Assembly (NCBI RefSeq): GCF_001422735.1
Contig: NZ_LMLZ01000009.1
Coordinates: 1 to 56,597, forward strand
Source of the DNA: Acidovorax sp. Leaf78
GTDB taxonomy: Bacteria; Pseudomonadota; Gammaproteobacteria; Burkholderiales; Burkholderiaceae_C
Length of the DNA stretch: 56,597 nt
Direction: 5' to 3'
The notes below the pieces were generated by a model. The model was not told the origin of the DNA. It saw only the letters and a program-made list of their open reading frames with translations, and ran no database searches. Below are positions 17,678-24,825 of the stretch, piece by piece. Made by a program: the position numbers and the translations under genes. Position 1 is the first letter of the stretch, and each line of letters opens with the position of its first letter.

Positions 17678-18358
17678 ATGGCAAACATTCTGGTGGTCGA
17701 CGATGAGCTCGGCATTCGTGATCTGCTGTCGGAAATCCTGAACGACGAAGGTCACAGCGTAGACCTTGCAGAAAACGCCACCCAGGCGCGCAGCGCCCGG
17801 GCCGGGAACAGCTACGACCTCGTGCTGCTCGACATCTGGATGCCCGACACCGACGGCGTCTCCCTGCTCAAGGAATGGGCCACCGCCGGCGTGCTGACCA
17901 TGCCCGTGATCATGATGAGCGGCCACGCCACCATCGACACCGCGGTCGAAGCCACCCGCATCGGTGCCTTCTCCTTCCTGGAAAAGCCCATCACCCTGCA
18001 AAAGCTGCTCAAGGCAGTGGAGCAGGGCCTGGCCCGCAACGCCGCCCACCAGGCTGCACCCGCCGCCGCCCAGGCACCCGTCCAGCCCCCGGCAGACCCC
18101 ACCTTCGCCCAGCTCCCCGCCGTGTCGACCGTGATGGCCGGTGTGGACGCCGGCCCCCACGCCCACCAGGGCTTCGACCTCGACCGCCCCCTGCGCGAAG
18201 CGCGTGACGGCTTCGAGAAGGCCTACTTCGAATTCCACCTGGCCCGCGAAGGCGGCTCCATGACCCGCGTGGCCGAAAAGACCGGCCTGGAACGCACCCA
18301 CCTGTACCGCAAGCTGCGGCAGCTGGGCGTGGACCTGGGCCGCGGCAAGCGCGGTTGA
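17678..18358 (+). CDS. NtrX-like response regulator lacking the AAA+ domain
   Basis: A 226-residue regulator. The receiver domain (about 1-120) has the acidic pocket VVDDE, phospho-acceptor Asp52 in LLDIWMPDTDG and Lys103 in FLEKPI. After an Ala/Pro-rich linker (about 120-150) the C-terminus carries a Fis-type helix-turn-helix, MTRVAEKTGLERTHLYRKLR. The central sigma-54-interacting AAA+ ATPase of full-length NtrX (about 450 residues) is absent, so it cannot open sigma-54 promoters by the usual route. It probably acts as a classical DNA-binding regulator for the kinase just upstream. Confidence 0.85.
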   Translation: MANILVVDDELGIRDLLSEILNDEGHSVDLAENATQARSARAGNSYDLVLLDIWMPDTDGVSLLKEWATAGVLTMPVIMMSGHATIDTAVEATRIGAFSFLEKPITLQKLLKAVEQGLARNAAHQAAPAAAQAPVQPPADPTFAQLPAVSTVMAGVDAGPHAHQGFDLDRPLREARDGFEKAYFEFHLAREGGSMTRVAEKTGLERTHLYRKLRQLGVDLGRGKRG

Positions 18359-18414
18359 TCTTCAGGCATCGTCAAAAATTTCCGTTCATCGCCAGAAAGC
18401 CATTTTTTTCTGGT

Positions 18415-18420
18415 TATAAT
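18415..18420 (+). promoter_or_regulatory. -10 element of the tRNA-Phe promoter
   Basis: A perfect TATAAT hexamer lies 10 bp before the mature tRNA-Phe 5' end. No clear TTGACA is visible 16-18 bp upstream, so the -35 element is weak or degenerate. Confidence 0.6.
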
Positions 18421-18430
18421 TTGAGGCTCA

Positions 18431-18506
18431 GGCCCGGTAGCTCAGTCGGTAGAGCAGAGGATTGAAAATCCTTGTGTCGGTGGTTCGATTCCGCCCCAGG
18501 CCACCA
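18431..18506 (+). tRNA. tRNA-Phe (anticodon GAA), att site of an integrated element
   Basis: A 76-nt cloverleaf with encoded CCA. The anticodon loop TTGAAAA gives GAA. The acceptor arm GGCCCGG / CCAGGCC has a C5-A68 mismatch, and the anticodon stem closes with a G27-T43 wobble. Both irregular bases (A68 and T43) lie in the part repeated exactly at 25569-25617, so the 3' half was probably supplied by the integrated element. It is the only tRNA-Phe visible here. Confidence 0.95.
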
Positions 18507-18508
18507 GT
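18460..18508 (+). repeat. att core, left copy (in tRNA-Phe)
   Basis: A 49-bp sequence running from the anticodon stem to just beyond the CCA end, repeated without a difference at 25569-25617. The similarity stops on both sides, apart from a related terminator further right. These direct repeats mark the ends of the integrated element. Confidence 0.92.
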
Positions 18509-18515
18509 GTTTATG

Positions 18516-18548
18516 CGCCCCAGCGCCCTAAAGGGTTCTGGGGCGTTT
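18516..18548 (+). terminator. Terminator after tRNA-Phe
   Basis: Stem CGCCCCAG (18516-18523) / CTGGGGCG (18538-18545) with additional inner CCC/GGG pairing, followed by TTTCT. A closely similar hairpin follows the second att copy at 25625. Confidence 0.8.
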
Positions 18549-18580
18549 CTACATCCGGCATTAGATTTCTACAATTCGTC

Positions 18581-19644
18581 ATGACTAACGAAGAAATTGA
18601 AGTCAACTTGGCTCGTCTTTTCCTCAAGCTGATTAGACAGAAATCGACTCTGGAACCGTCGACTCCCCTGTACCGCATAACCGATTTTTTTTCACTCGCG
18701 CAAACGTTGAGTGAGCGGCGGCTTTGGATGACTAGGGTGAGCACTTACCCAGATCACAACGAAGGGGTAGATCGCCTTGTGAGGACGCTCTATGCGTCAG
18801 CAACGGGCCAGGGATGCGGGGGGTTTGGAGCGCACGATGAGGCCTCGGCAGCAAAGATGGTTCATGAGGAACGACATTGCAGGTTTGTGTCCTGCTGGTC
18901 AAAAAACCCAGAATCGCACGCGATGTGGGCGATGTACTCACCCGATCAAGCTTCAGTCAAGGCGCAAACGACGGTGGGTAAGCTTCAAGAACTTTGCGCA
19001 CTGGACTGGCCGAGCAATGGACTCGCTTTTACTTCAAAACTGCAGAAGCAGAGCTTGAACAGACTGCATTTTTGTGCGACGCAGAAGTGTTGCCCGCGCG
19101 CTACGAAGATTTGCAGCATCTCTTGAAGCGCTTGGCCCGACGAACCCGGCTGGCTCGCCGTATCGTGAAGGACACAAATTTTTCGCTTGAAAAATTGGGC
19201 TCTAAACGCCGAAATAGATCATCCCAATGGACTGGCTTTCTGGAGCCTTCAGTTCTAAAACACAAAGCATTCGAATACGAGGCTGAAGTTCGAGTGGCAT
19301 TGCGGTTCGGATGGGAGCCTTCGCTGCTGTCCGGACTCGATGAAGAGCGGAACCGCGTGCGGGAGGCAGCCAAGGGGTCTTTGGAGATCCTGTCGGGTCT
19401 TAAGCAAATAAACAGCGCTGCTTTGCCACGCGTTGATGAAACGAATCTGAAGCACTACTTGGCGCCCACGCCAAACGGTTTTATCAGCGCAGCGTTCATT
19501 GATCCTAGGGCGCCGGCGCACAAGCGAGACTTCATCGCTAGCTTTTTGCGGGAGCGGGGCGTAGAGGTGAAAAATTCAGAGGCCTTTGGTCTGTCGTACA
19601 CCGGGTTGGCTGCTTATCCTGACTTGCCCTCGCTGTTCATCTGA
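18581..19644 (+). pseudogene. DUF2971-type protein, interrupted by a frameshift
   Basis: Two overlapping frames together encode about 354 residues. The first (18581-19126) holds CRFVSCWSKNPESHAMWAMY, matching the DUF2971 pattern of a CFS-like motif followed by MWAxYS. The second (used from roughly 19000 to 19644) holds KHKAFEYEAEVRVAL, matching the later DUF2971 motif. The second frame has a TAA at 18979-18981, so the shift lies between there and about 19060. DUF2971 genes are common on mobile elements and some occur in phage-defence contexts; the biochemical role is unknown. It is the only cargo gene between the att site and the integrase and its 3' end overlaps the convergent integrase by 8 bp. 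Either a real inactivation or a base-call error. Confidence 0.7.
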
Positions 19645-20614
19645 GTGGTTTGATGCGTTCGCCCATCCGCGTTCGAACATAGTGCTCAGTCATCTCCCGA
19701 TTCTTGTGCGCTAGCAGCTTCTGCGAGTGCGCAAGGTCGCCGGTGTCGGTCGCAGCCTTCGCCCGAATGTCTCGAAACTGAAAATCCACTTTCGCCAGCG
19801 TGCGGGCCTTGTCAAAGCGTGAGCGCAGCGCCCCTTGGCTGAGCGGCTGGCCGTTCTCGTCCTGAATCAGAAACGCGCTGATGGCCTTCCTGGGCCGCTG
19901 GTTGATCCTGTCGATGACAGCCGCCAGTTCACCCGTGATCTCGATGCCCAGGCGTGCCCCGGTCTTGTTCTGCACGATCCACAAGGCCCCATCCCGAATG
20001 TCGGTGCGCTTGATCTTGAGCACATCGGCGGGCCGCTGGCCGGTGAGCAAGGCAATGTCCATGGCATCCACCACAGTGCAATGCGCGTTGGCCCGCACGC
20101 GGTCGAATTCCTCGTCGGTGACATAGCGGGAGCGCCCCGTTTCCTTGAAGCCCTTCACGCCCTGGCAGGGGTTCTGCGCGGTGGTGAAGCCCCATTCCCT
20201 AGCCTTGTTGAAGATGTGCGAGAACAGGGCCTTCTCGCGGTTGGCGCGCACCTTTGCCACCTGGCCGCGCAGGTCCATGTACTGGCGGATGTGCATAGGG
20301 GCGATGGCCTCAATGGGCATATGACCGAACACGCGCAGCAGGTTGGCGAGTTCCTTGTCGTTGTCGCGCCTGGTCTGCACGCTCTTGGTGGGGAATACCT
20401 CGCGCACGTACCGCCTGGCCACCACCGAGAAAAGCCGCGTGGATTCGTCCTCTCGCACCCCCTCACGTTGGGCCCAGAGGCGTAGTGCTTCGGCGCGGTC
20501 GTTGGAGAGCTTGGTCCACACGCGGGGCAGGGTGCCGCTGACGTGATACCAGACGTTGCCCTTGCGGTGAAATCGCGGGGGATCATCGAAATTGGACTGC
20601 CTACGACGCCCCAT
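19637..20614 (-). CDS. Tyrosine recombinase (integrase) of the tRNA-Phe element
   Basis: A 325-residue phage-type integrase that should catalyse integration at tRNA-Phe. The catalytic domain shows the first Arg in LLTGQRPADVLKIKRTDI, RDIRAKAATDTG for the second Arg box, the His in KLLAHKNREMT and the nucleophile Tyr in EHYVRTRMG near the C-terminus. The start at 20614 overlaps the DUF4224 stop (ATGA), which favours it over an upstream in-frame ATG at 20674. The gene reads toward the att site and the DUF2971 cargo. A truncated relative lies at 26320-26829. Confidence 0.93.
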   Translation of the reverse strand: MGRRRQSNFDDPPRFHRKGNVWYHVSGTLPRVWTKLSNDRAEALRLWAQREGVREDESTRLFSVVARRYVREVFPTKSVQTRRDNDKELANLLRVFGHMPIEAIAPMHIRQYMDLRGQVAKVRANREKALFSHIFNKAREWGFTTAQNPCQGVKGFKETGRSRYVTDEEFDRVRANAHCTVVDAMDIALLTGQRPADVLKIKRTDIRDGALWIVQNKTGARLGIEITGELAAVIDRINQRPRKAISAFLIQDENGQPLSQGALRSRFDKARTLAKVDFQFRDIRAKAATDTGDLAHSQKLLAHKNREMTEHYVRTRMGERIKPLR

Positions 20615-20838
20615 CACGCCCCCTGCATTGCGCCGAAGTTCGGCTGATAGGTCTGGGCCTCGGGCACACCGCAACCCAGCATCTTTTCGGCGTATTTGCG
20701 CGCCACGATGGCCCGGCGATTGCCGTTGACCTCAAAGCGCCAGCCCTTGGTGCGCAGCCATTCCACCTGGCGGGCGGGCGACTTGAAGCCCGTGAGCGTG
20801 CTGAGTTCATCGGCAGTGAGAAAGAGGGGGGACTCCAC
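20614..20838 (-). CDS. DUF4224 protein, candidate excisionase-like partner of the integrase
   Basis: A 74-residue protein. FLTADELSTLTGFKSPARQV and EWLRTKGWRFEVNGNRR match the DUF4224 pattern, a small helix-turn-helix-like family almost always directly upstream of phage integrases. The stop overlaps the integrase start by the ATGA arrangement, so the two are translated together. A role in directing excision is an inference from position and size. Confidence 0.8.
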   Translation of the reverse strand: MESPLFLTADELSTLTGFKSPARQVEWLRTKGWRFEVNGNRRAIVARKYAEKMLGCGVPEAQTYQPNFGAMQGA

Positions 20839-20847
20839 AACAACCCC

Positions 20848-21366
20848 TCAGCGATGGGCGGCAGCGCGGGCGCGGTCCAGTGCCTGCATGGCCTGAGCGG
20901 CGCGAGTGGAAACTGGGGCCGGTTGGGCGTCCTGCAGGGGTGGCGAAGGATCGGCAGACAAAGGCAGGGCGGCCTCGGTGCCGAATGTTGGCTCTTGCCA
21001 GCGGACAAGGTCGGGCAGCTCTTCAAAAAGTGGTTCATTCGCGGAACCTGCATGCATGGCTCGCAGCCCCGTGACGATGTCTTTGGCCTTCTGGTACTGG
21101 TCTTGCAGGATGCAGACTTGCCGATACAGCAGGCGGATTTCGTTCACCTGGTCGGTGAAGATGTGGGAGCGCCCCCACTTAGACTCCCAGAACAAAGCCA
21201 AGACAGCTTCCCGAGGGACAGGCGTCGCCTCTCGCAGCCAACGGCGGACAGTGTTTTCATGAACGCCGAGGTATCGGCTCACAGTTACCGCGTCCCCGCC
21301 GATTTCGTCCATAAACATGCGGAAGCAATCGATACCGTAGACACTCTGGGGGGCGTGAAAGAACAT
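20848..21366 (-). CDS. Phage-type helix-turn-helix protein
   Basis: A 172-residue protein. The N-terminal half has an HTH segment, VTVSRYLGVHENTVRRWLRE, followed by a helical region and an Ala/Pro-rich tail. Proteins with this arrangement (DUF3653-like) occur in filamentous prophages of Xanthomonas and Ralstonia relatives; I make this family link from memory of the pattern, so treat it as tentative. It lies 9 bp upstream of the DUF4224 gene in the same direction and probably belongs to the same transcript. Confidence 0.6.
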   Translation of the reverse strand: MFFHAPQSVYGIDCFRMFMDEIGGDAVTVSRYLGVHENTVRRWLREATPVPREAVLALFWESKWGRSHIFTDQVNEIRLLYRQVCILQDQYQKAKDIVTGLRAMHAGSANEPLFEELPDLVRWQEPTFGTEAALPLSADPSPPLQDAQPAPVSTRAAQAMQALDRARAAAHR

Positions 21367-21451
21367 GGGGAACCTCGATTCATGGCCTCTGGCGGCCTAC
21401 ATGGAGTAAGCTGCTAGGGCCGATCACGGATAGGGTTTTGTGGTTCGGTGG

Positions 21452-21486
21452 GCGCTCATGTGTTGCTGCACGTGAGCGCTTTTTTT
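21452..21486 (+). terminator. Hairpin with T run in the element intergenic region
   Basis: GCGCTCATGTG (21452-21462) / CACGTGAGCGC (21469-21479), 11 pairs with one T-G wobble, followed on the plus strand by seven T. It lies in the only sizeable gap (21367-21484) between the HTH gene and the ssDNA-binding gene. It could stop plus-strand (antisense) transcription or be a structured single-strand signal (origin or packaging) of the phage genome. Confidence 0.6.
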
Positions 21487-21793
21487 ATTCCGACTCGGGC
21501 AGCTTGAATGGCTGCTGGAACTTGGCTTTCACCAGCGTCACGGTAGCTGTGCCATCTTTTCCCGGCCTGGTCTTGGTCGTGATGTCGTAGATGGCCGGTG
21601 CGCCGTAGTGCTTGATGTCGTTGAACACCTCGTCGCTGATGGCAACCTTCATCGGCTTGTCGCCGACCGCGTTGGGTGTTTCGACCTGGGTATCGCTGAT
21701 GAAGTAGACGTTGGCGCCCTTGATGATTTCGCCGGTTTTTTCACTGGTGAATTCGTACCGATCGGCACGCAGTACGAGAACGGTTTCGCTCAT
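21485..21793 (-). CDS. Putative ssDNA-binding protein of the inovirus-like element
   Basis: A 102-residue, mostly beta-strand protein starting at ATG 21793 with AAGGAA upstream (TTTCCTT on the plus strand). It begins SETVLVLRADRYEFTSEKTG and ends in QQPFKLPESE with an acidic tip. Size, position directly after the replication initiator and overall character fit the helix-destabilising proteins (gene V type) of filamentous phages, which coat the single strand made by rolling-circle replication. No strict motif is diagnostic, so the function is inferred. Confidence 0.6.
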   Translation of the reverse strand: MSETVLVLRADRYEFTSEKTGEIIKGANVYFISDTQVETPNAVGDKPMKVAISDEVFNDIKHYGAPAIYDITTKTRPGKDGTATVTLVKAKFQQPFKLPESE

Positions 21794-21818
21794 GATGTTT
21801 TCCTTTGGGGAGAGGGCC

Positions 21819-23060
21819 TTACGCGGCCAGTTGGAGTAGTCCGCTTCGGTAGTCGAAGGCGGGTCTTTCGCGCACCAGGCTGGTACAGCGCCTGGCGTTT
21901 GCACGAACGGGGGAGAAGTCCGCGGGCAGCATTTGCCCCTGACGCTCGATGAGTTGCATGTCGGTGGCGAGCCAGGACACACCTGCATCGACAAGCTGTT
22001 TGCGGCGGCGGTAGAAGGTGGCGCGAGTGCTGCGTGTCTTCATGTCGTCTTCGCCGTGGGTGGCAAGGCCCAACCAGAAGCCATGCAGCAGCCCCGCCAG
22101 TTCGGGCGAGAAACGGGCTTCCAGGCGATCACGAACCGCCAGACTTGTGCGGACCACAGTCACACCCTCGCGGCCCTCACGCAGAAGGCGAGCCATCTCC
22201 TTGTCGAAGACAGCCTGCAGATACTCGGTTGTGACCTCATGGACCTTGGGTTTGTGGCCGAAGTCGTAATCGAGCTTTTCCGCGTGCACTTCGACCTCAG
22301 CGCGTAGTCGGTTGTTTGCCAGGCGCTGGAGAGCTGCAACCTTGCGGTAGGCCTGTCGCTGGGCCCAATCAGGCGCGGCGTCACGTGGTCTGTTTTCGTG
22401 GAAGATGTTGCGCAGCACCCAGGCCAGGCGCTTACGGTCGTTCTTCTCGAACTCGCGGCCCTTGTGGTACAGCTTGATCGTGGTGGTGGTGCCCGGTACG
22501 AAGATCGATTCGTTTCCGTATTTCTGCATCTTCCGGCGTGGGAAGGCCACGTGGTAGATGCCCTCGAAGAACTCCTGCACGGCCTGATCGGGCAGCTGAA
22601 AGGACTCGGCCCAGTCCACGCGCTGCACTGTCCAATTGCGCGTATGGGGCAGAGCCACCCCTAGGAGGCTTTCCAGCAAAGCCCGCAGGCTCTCGCAGGC
22701 CGTTTGCATGTTCTCGATCACCCCGTAGATGTTTTGGCCGTGCATGGCCTTGGGTATCGAGCACTCCACGATCAAATAGGGCGGGCTCGGGTGCAGCTCT
22801 GGTTTGCCGCTTTTGGACACCACAAAGTCCTCGTACATCGGCTTCACCATGATTCGAGCGTCATGCGATGCCTGGAGGCTTGTGCGTGTCACCTCCCACA
22901 GCTTTTCGCCGGTTTCGTTGTGGATTTGCCGATAGCTCACCCCCTGAGCGGTCACTTTGTCCACGATGTTCTTCGCCATGTAAGGGCTTTTGATCCGTAC
23001 CGTATCGAGTCCCATGAGCTGCTGCGCTTCGCTGGCTGCTGTCTCACTCATGAGACTCAT
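21819..23060 (-). CDS. Phage/plasmid replication initiator, gene II/X family
   Basis: About 413 residues from the ATG at 23060 (an alternative ATG is at 23051). Features of the filamentous-phage gene II/X family are the N-terminal DTVRIKSPYM, a central TTTTIKLYHKGREFEKNDRK and a helical C-terminal domain with NNRLRAEVEVHAEKLDYDFG. Such proteins nick the plus-strand origin and drive rolling-circle replication. The start region overlaps the end of a small ORF (ATGAGTGA), indicating translational coupling. This is the main evidence for a filamentous-phage origin of the element. Confidence 0.85.
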   Translation of the reverse strand: MSLMSETAASEAQQLMGLDTVRIKSPYMAKNIVDKVTAQGVSYRQIHNETGEKLWEVTRTSLQASHDARIMVKPMYEDFVVSKSGKPELHPSPPYLIVECSIPKAMHGQNIYGVIENMQTACESLRALLESLLGVALPHTRNWTVQRVDWAESFQLPDQAVQEFFEGIYHVAFPRRKMQKYGNESIFVPGTTTTIKLYHKGREFEKNDRKRLAWVLRNIFHENRPRDAAPDWAQRQAYRKVAALQRLANNRLRAEVEVHAEKLDYDFGHKPKVHEVTTEYLQAVFDKEMARLLREGREGVTVVRTSLAVRDRLEARFSPELAGLLHGFWLGLATHGEDDMKTRSTRATFYRRRKQLVDAGVSWLATDMQLIERQGQMLPADFSPVRANARRCTSLVRERPAFDYRSGLLQLAA

Positions 23061-23940
23061 ACGGGGTGTTACTGCCCGTGAAGGGGAAAATTTGTGCCGT
23101 TGCACGGGTAGCCTCCTTGGGGTGTTGAGGTGCGGCCCTAGCGCCAGAAAACGGACGGCGATGCAGGCCCGTGGTGGGCTGTGTGGGCGCACGATGCAAT
23201 GCGCGGGTGGCGGGGGTGGTCCACCAGGCGAAGGTGGGCTGTGCGGGCTTCTGGCTCATACCTTCACCCAGGGCCACAGCAGCGCGAGTTGCACGGGCTT
23301 GATGAACAGGAAGATGCCCTCGTGGTCGATGGAGAACGAGAAAGGGCCAGTGTTGGCCGAAGGGCTGGAGAGCACGTACCAATCGAGCTTGGCAACGCCC
23401 AAATCGAGTTTGACCATGATTCAGAGCCTCTGTGTGAGGTGTTGATGGGGTGACCTGGGCCGGGTCTGCGGCGGGGCGCTGTGGCCCTGCGTCGAGCCCA
23501 CCGCGCGTGATGAACACCGTGCGGGGGTTCTGCCAGGTCAGGAGAAAACCGGCAGCGCGCCAGACGGACACATAGCCGTCGAAGCACTGCAGCTGGCGGA
23601 AGCGCTTGCACCTGCCATCAGGTAGCGTGGCCCTGGCGATCCACCCGCCGCCGTCTGCCCGATCCACCGCACTGGCGGACGTGGTTCCCTCCCCCCCCGC
23701 ATGCACTGGCGTGCAAGCGGGTGCCCCGGTCGGCGCCTTGTGGCGCCACGTCAGGGCAGGGCGGGTGGATGCGAAGGCCCCCTGTTCGGCATTGAAGGGG
23801 GCCACCTGGCTGCTGTGCGCGCGTCGGCCGCAGTCGTTGTGCCCAGGCCAGTCGGTGCCCTCTGCTGTCTGCGCGACCGCCGCAGACGCAACAGGTCCGC
23901 AACCCGCATCAGAACTGGGTTCTGACGGTTCTGACCGCAT
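23044..23940 (-). CDS. Hypothetical protein(s) of the inovirus-like element
   Basis: An uninterrupted frame of 298 codons. The first ~170 codons have high GC in third positions and contain GWIARATLPDGRCKRFRQLQ and FDGYVSVWRAAGFLLTWQNP, which look like real protein. From about 23430 on, another frame (23256-23417) looks coding instead, and the tail could be a separate 71-residue ORF starting at the ATG at 23259, which overlaps that frame's stop (ATGA). So the segment may encode two proteins rather than one. The start at 23940 is 5 bp after the previous stop. No homology recognised; Cys residues are frequent. Confidence 0.4.
   Translation of the reverse strand: MRSEPSEPSSDAGCGPVASAAVAQTAEGTDWPGHNDCGRRAHSSQVAPFNAEQGAFASTRPALTWRHKAPTGAPACTPVHAGGEGTTSASAVDRADGGGWIARATLPDGRCKRFRQLQCFDGYVSVWRAAGFLLTWQNPRTVFITRGGLDAGPQRPAADPAQVTPSTPHTEALNHGQTRFGRCQARLVRALQPFGQHWPFLVLHRPRGHLPVHQARATRAAVALGEGMSQKPAQPTFAWWTTPATRALHRAPTQPTTGLHRRPFSGARAAPQHPKEATRATAQIFPFTGSNTPYESHE
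23256..23417 (-). CDS. Small hydrophobic-tailed protein (53 residues)
   Basis: Begins MVKLDLGVAKLDWYVLSS and ends with a hydrophobic tail GIFLFIKPVQLALLWPWVKV. Third codon positions are almost all G or C, and AGAGG lies about 10 bases upstream of the ATG, both favouring a real gene. The stop TGA overlaps the ATG of a following small ORF. The size and tail would suit a small membrane-associated phage protein. It sits just upstream of the replication initiator. Confidence 0.5.
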   Translation of the reverse strand: MVKLDLGVAKLDWYVLSSPSANTGPFSFSIDHEGIFLFIKPVQLALLWPWVKV

Positions 23941-23945
23941 CAAAA

Positions 23946-24092
23946 TCACCGTCCGGTGGTCTGATTGCGTGCTGTCGGATCGCTCTTGGACGCAAGCGCG
24001 AGCATCAAAAGCAGTCCGATCACGCCTGCAGCGAGTGCTGCGCCAGAGCCCTTGGATGCGAGCATGGAAACGGGGGTGGTGAACGTGCTCAT
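23946..24092 (-). CDS. Small single-span membrane protein, coat-like candidate (48 residues)
   Basis: Begins MSTFTTPVSMLASKGSG, followed by a hydrophobic helix ALAAGVIGLLLMLALA and a basic tail SKSDPTARNQTTGR. This is the size and topology of filamentous-phage coat or small morphogenesis proteins, though no family match can be claimed. The ATG overlaps the TGA of the upstream regulator gene (ATGA) and the stop is 5 bp from the next start, so it belongs to a tightly coupled operon. Confidence 0.55.
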   Translation of the reverse strand: MSTFTTPVSMLASKGSGAALAAGVIGLLLMLALASKSDPTARNQTTGR

Positions 24093-24733
24093 GCGGCCTC
24101 CTGGTCGGCTGTGGCCGATTCGTCGGCGGGCAGAAGCGCGGCGAGAGGGGAGGTGGACAGGTAGCTCGAAAGCCAGTCGCCCATGGTCTTGGGAGTGAAG
24201 CCCTCAGGGACCTGACGAGCAATATTGCGGCCCTGCAGCATCAAGATTGCCACGTAGTTCAGGGCAAGAAGTGCAAAAGTTTCGCGAATAGCGTTCTCTG
24301 TGGCGGGCGAGAACTCGCCGCCCAGGAAGCCGCCCGTTTCAAACGCCTCATCGAGAATGCCATTGACCTTGAGTCGATTGGCCTCAATCAAGTCAACGAG
24401 CTTTTCTGCTTGGGCCTTTGGCACGTCCTCGGACAGCAGAATGGCTGGGCGATTGATGCGCTGAACCATGCCTCCCAGACCATTCAGCAGCTCCTGGTCA
24501 CTGGCTTCGTGCTCTTCGGGAAAGTCATAGCCCTGTTCTGCGTATTCAGCTTCGAGGTAGCTGCGGAGCAGGGCTTGTTCTGAGGGCTTGAAGTTGCGTT
24601 TCCCGCTGCGGAACTCGCTGATGTAGGCCCTCGAAAGGCCCGTGCCCTCTGCAATTGCCGCAACGGTTAAGTTGAGGTCTTTAGATGCTTGGTGTAGCTG
24701 GTCGGGCGTGACGCCCTTGCGAAGTGCTGACAT
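24089..24733 (-). CDS. HTH regulator of the element
   Basis: A 214-residue protein with an N-terminal XRE-like helix-turn-helix (LTVAAIAEGTGLSRAYISEF, then RSGKRNFKPSEQ). The long C-terminal part, including NAIRETFALLALNYVAILML, is not recognised. AAGG precedes the ATG. It heads the minus-strand operon that continues into the small ORFs and the replication initiator, so it may control copy number or excision. Its upstream region carries repeated TTGACA-containing sites. Confidence 0.7.
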   Translation of the reverse strand: MSALRKGVTPDQLHQASKDLNLTVAAIAEGTGLSRAYISEFRSGKRNFKPSEQALLRSYLEAEYAEQGYDFPEEHEASDQELLNGLGGMVQRINRPAILLSEDVPKAQAEKLVDLIEANRLKVNGILDEAFETGGFLGGEFSPATENAIRETFALLALNYVAILMLQGRNIARQVPEGFTPKTMGDWLSSYLSTSPLAALLPADESATADQEAA

Positions 24734-24743
24734 AGAAACCTTG

Positions 24744-24825
24744 GTGTCAAAAACGGCAAAATCACCGTAATTGACACTTTAAGACAAGGTTTCGAAAACG
24801 TCAAACTTTATTTAATTGACACTTT
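24744..24825. promoter_or_regulatory. Operator-like repeats between the two HTH genes
   Basis: AATTGACACTTT occurs at 24769-24780 and again at 24814-24825, 45 bp apart, and GTGTCAAAA (its inverse core) at 24744-24752. AAACCTTG and CAAGGTTT form a further inverted pair (around 24737 and 24785). The region is AT-rich and directly upstream of the second HTH gene; the second copy overlaps the stop codon of the first. Likely binding sites for one or both regulators. Confidence 0.55.

Noticed and set aside
18982..19060. Programmed ribosomal frameshift in the DUF2971 gene
   Set aside because: No convincing slippery heptamer with a downstream structure is seen; mutation or a base-call error is simpler.
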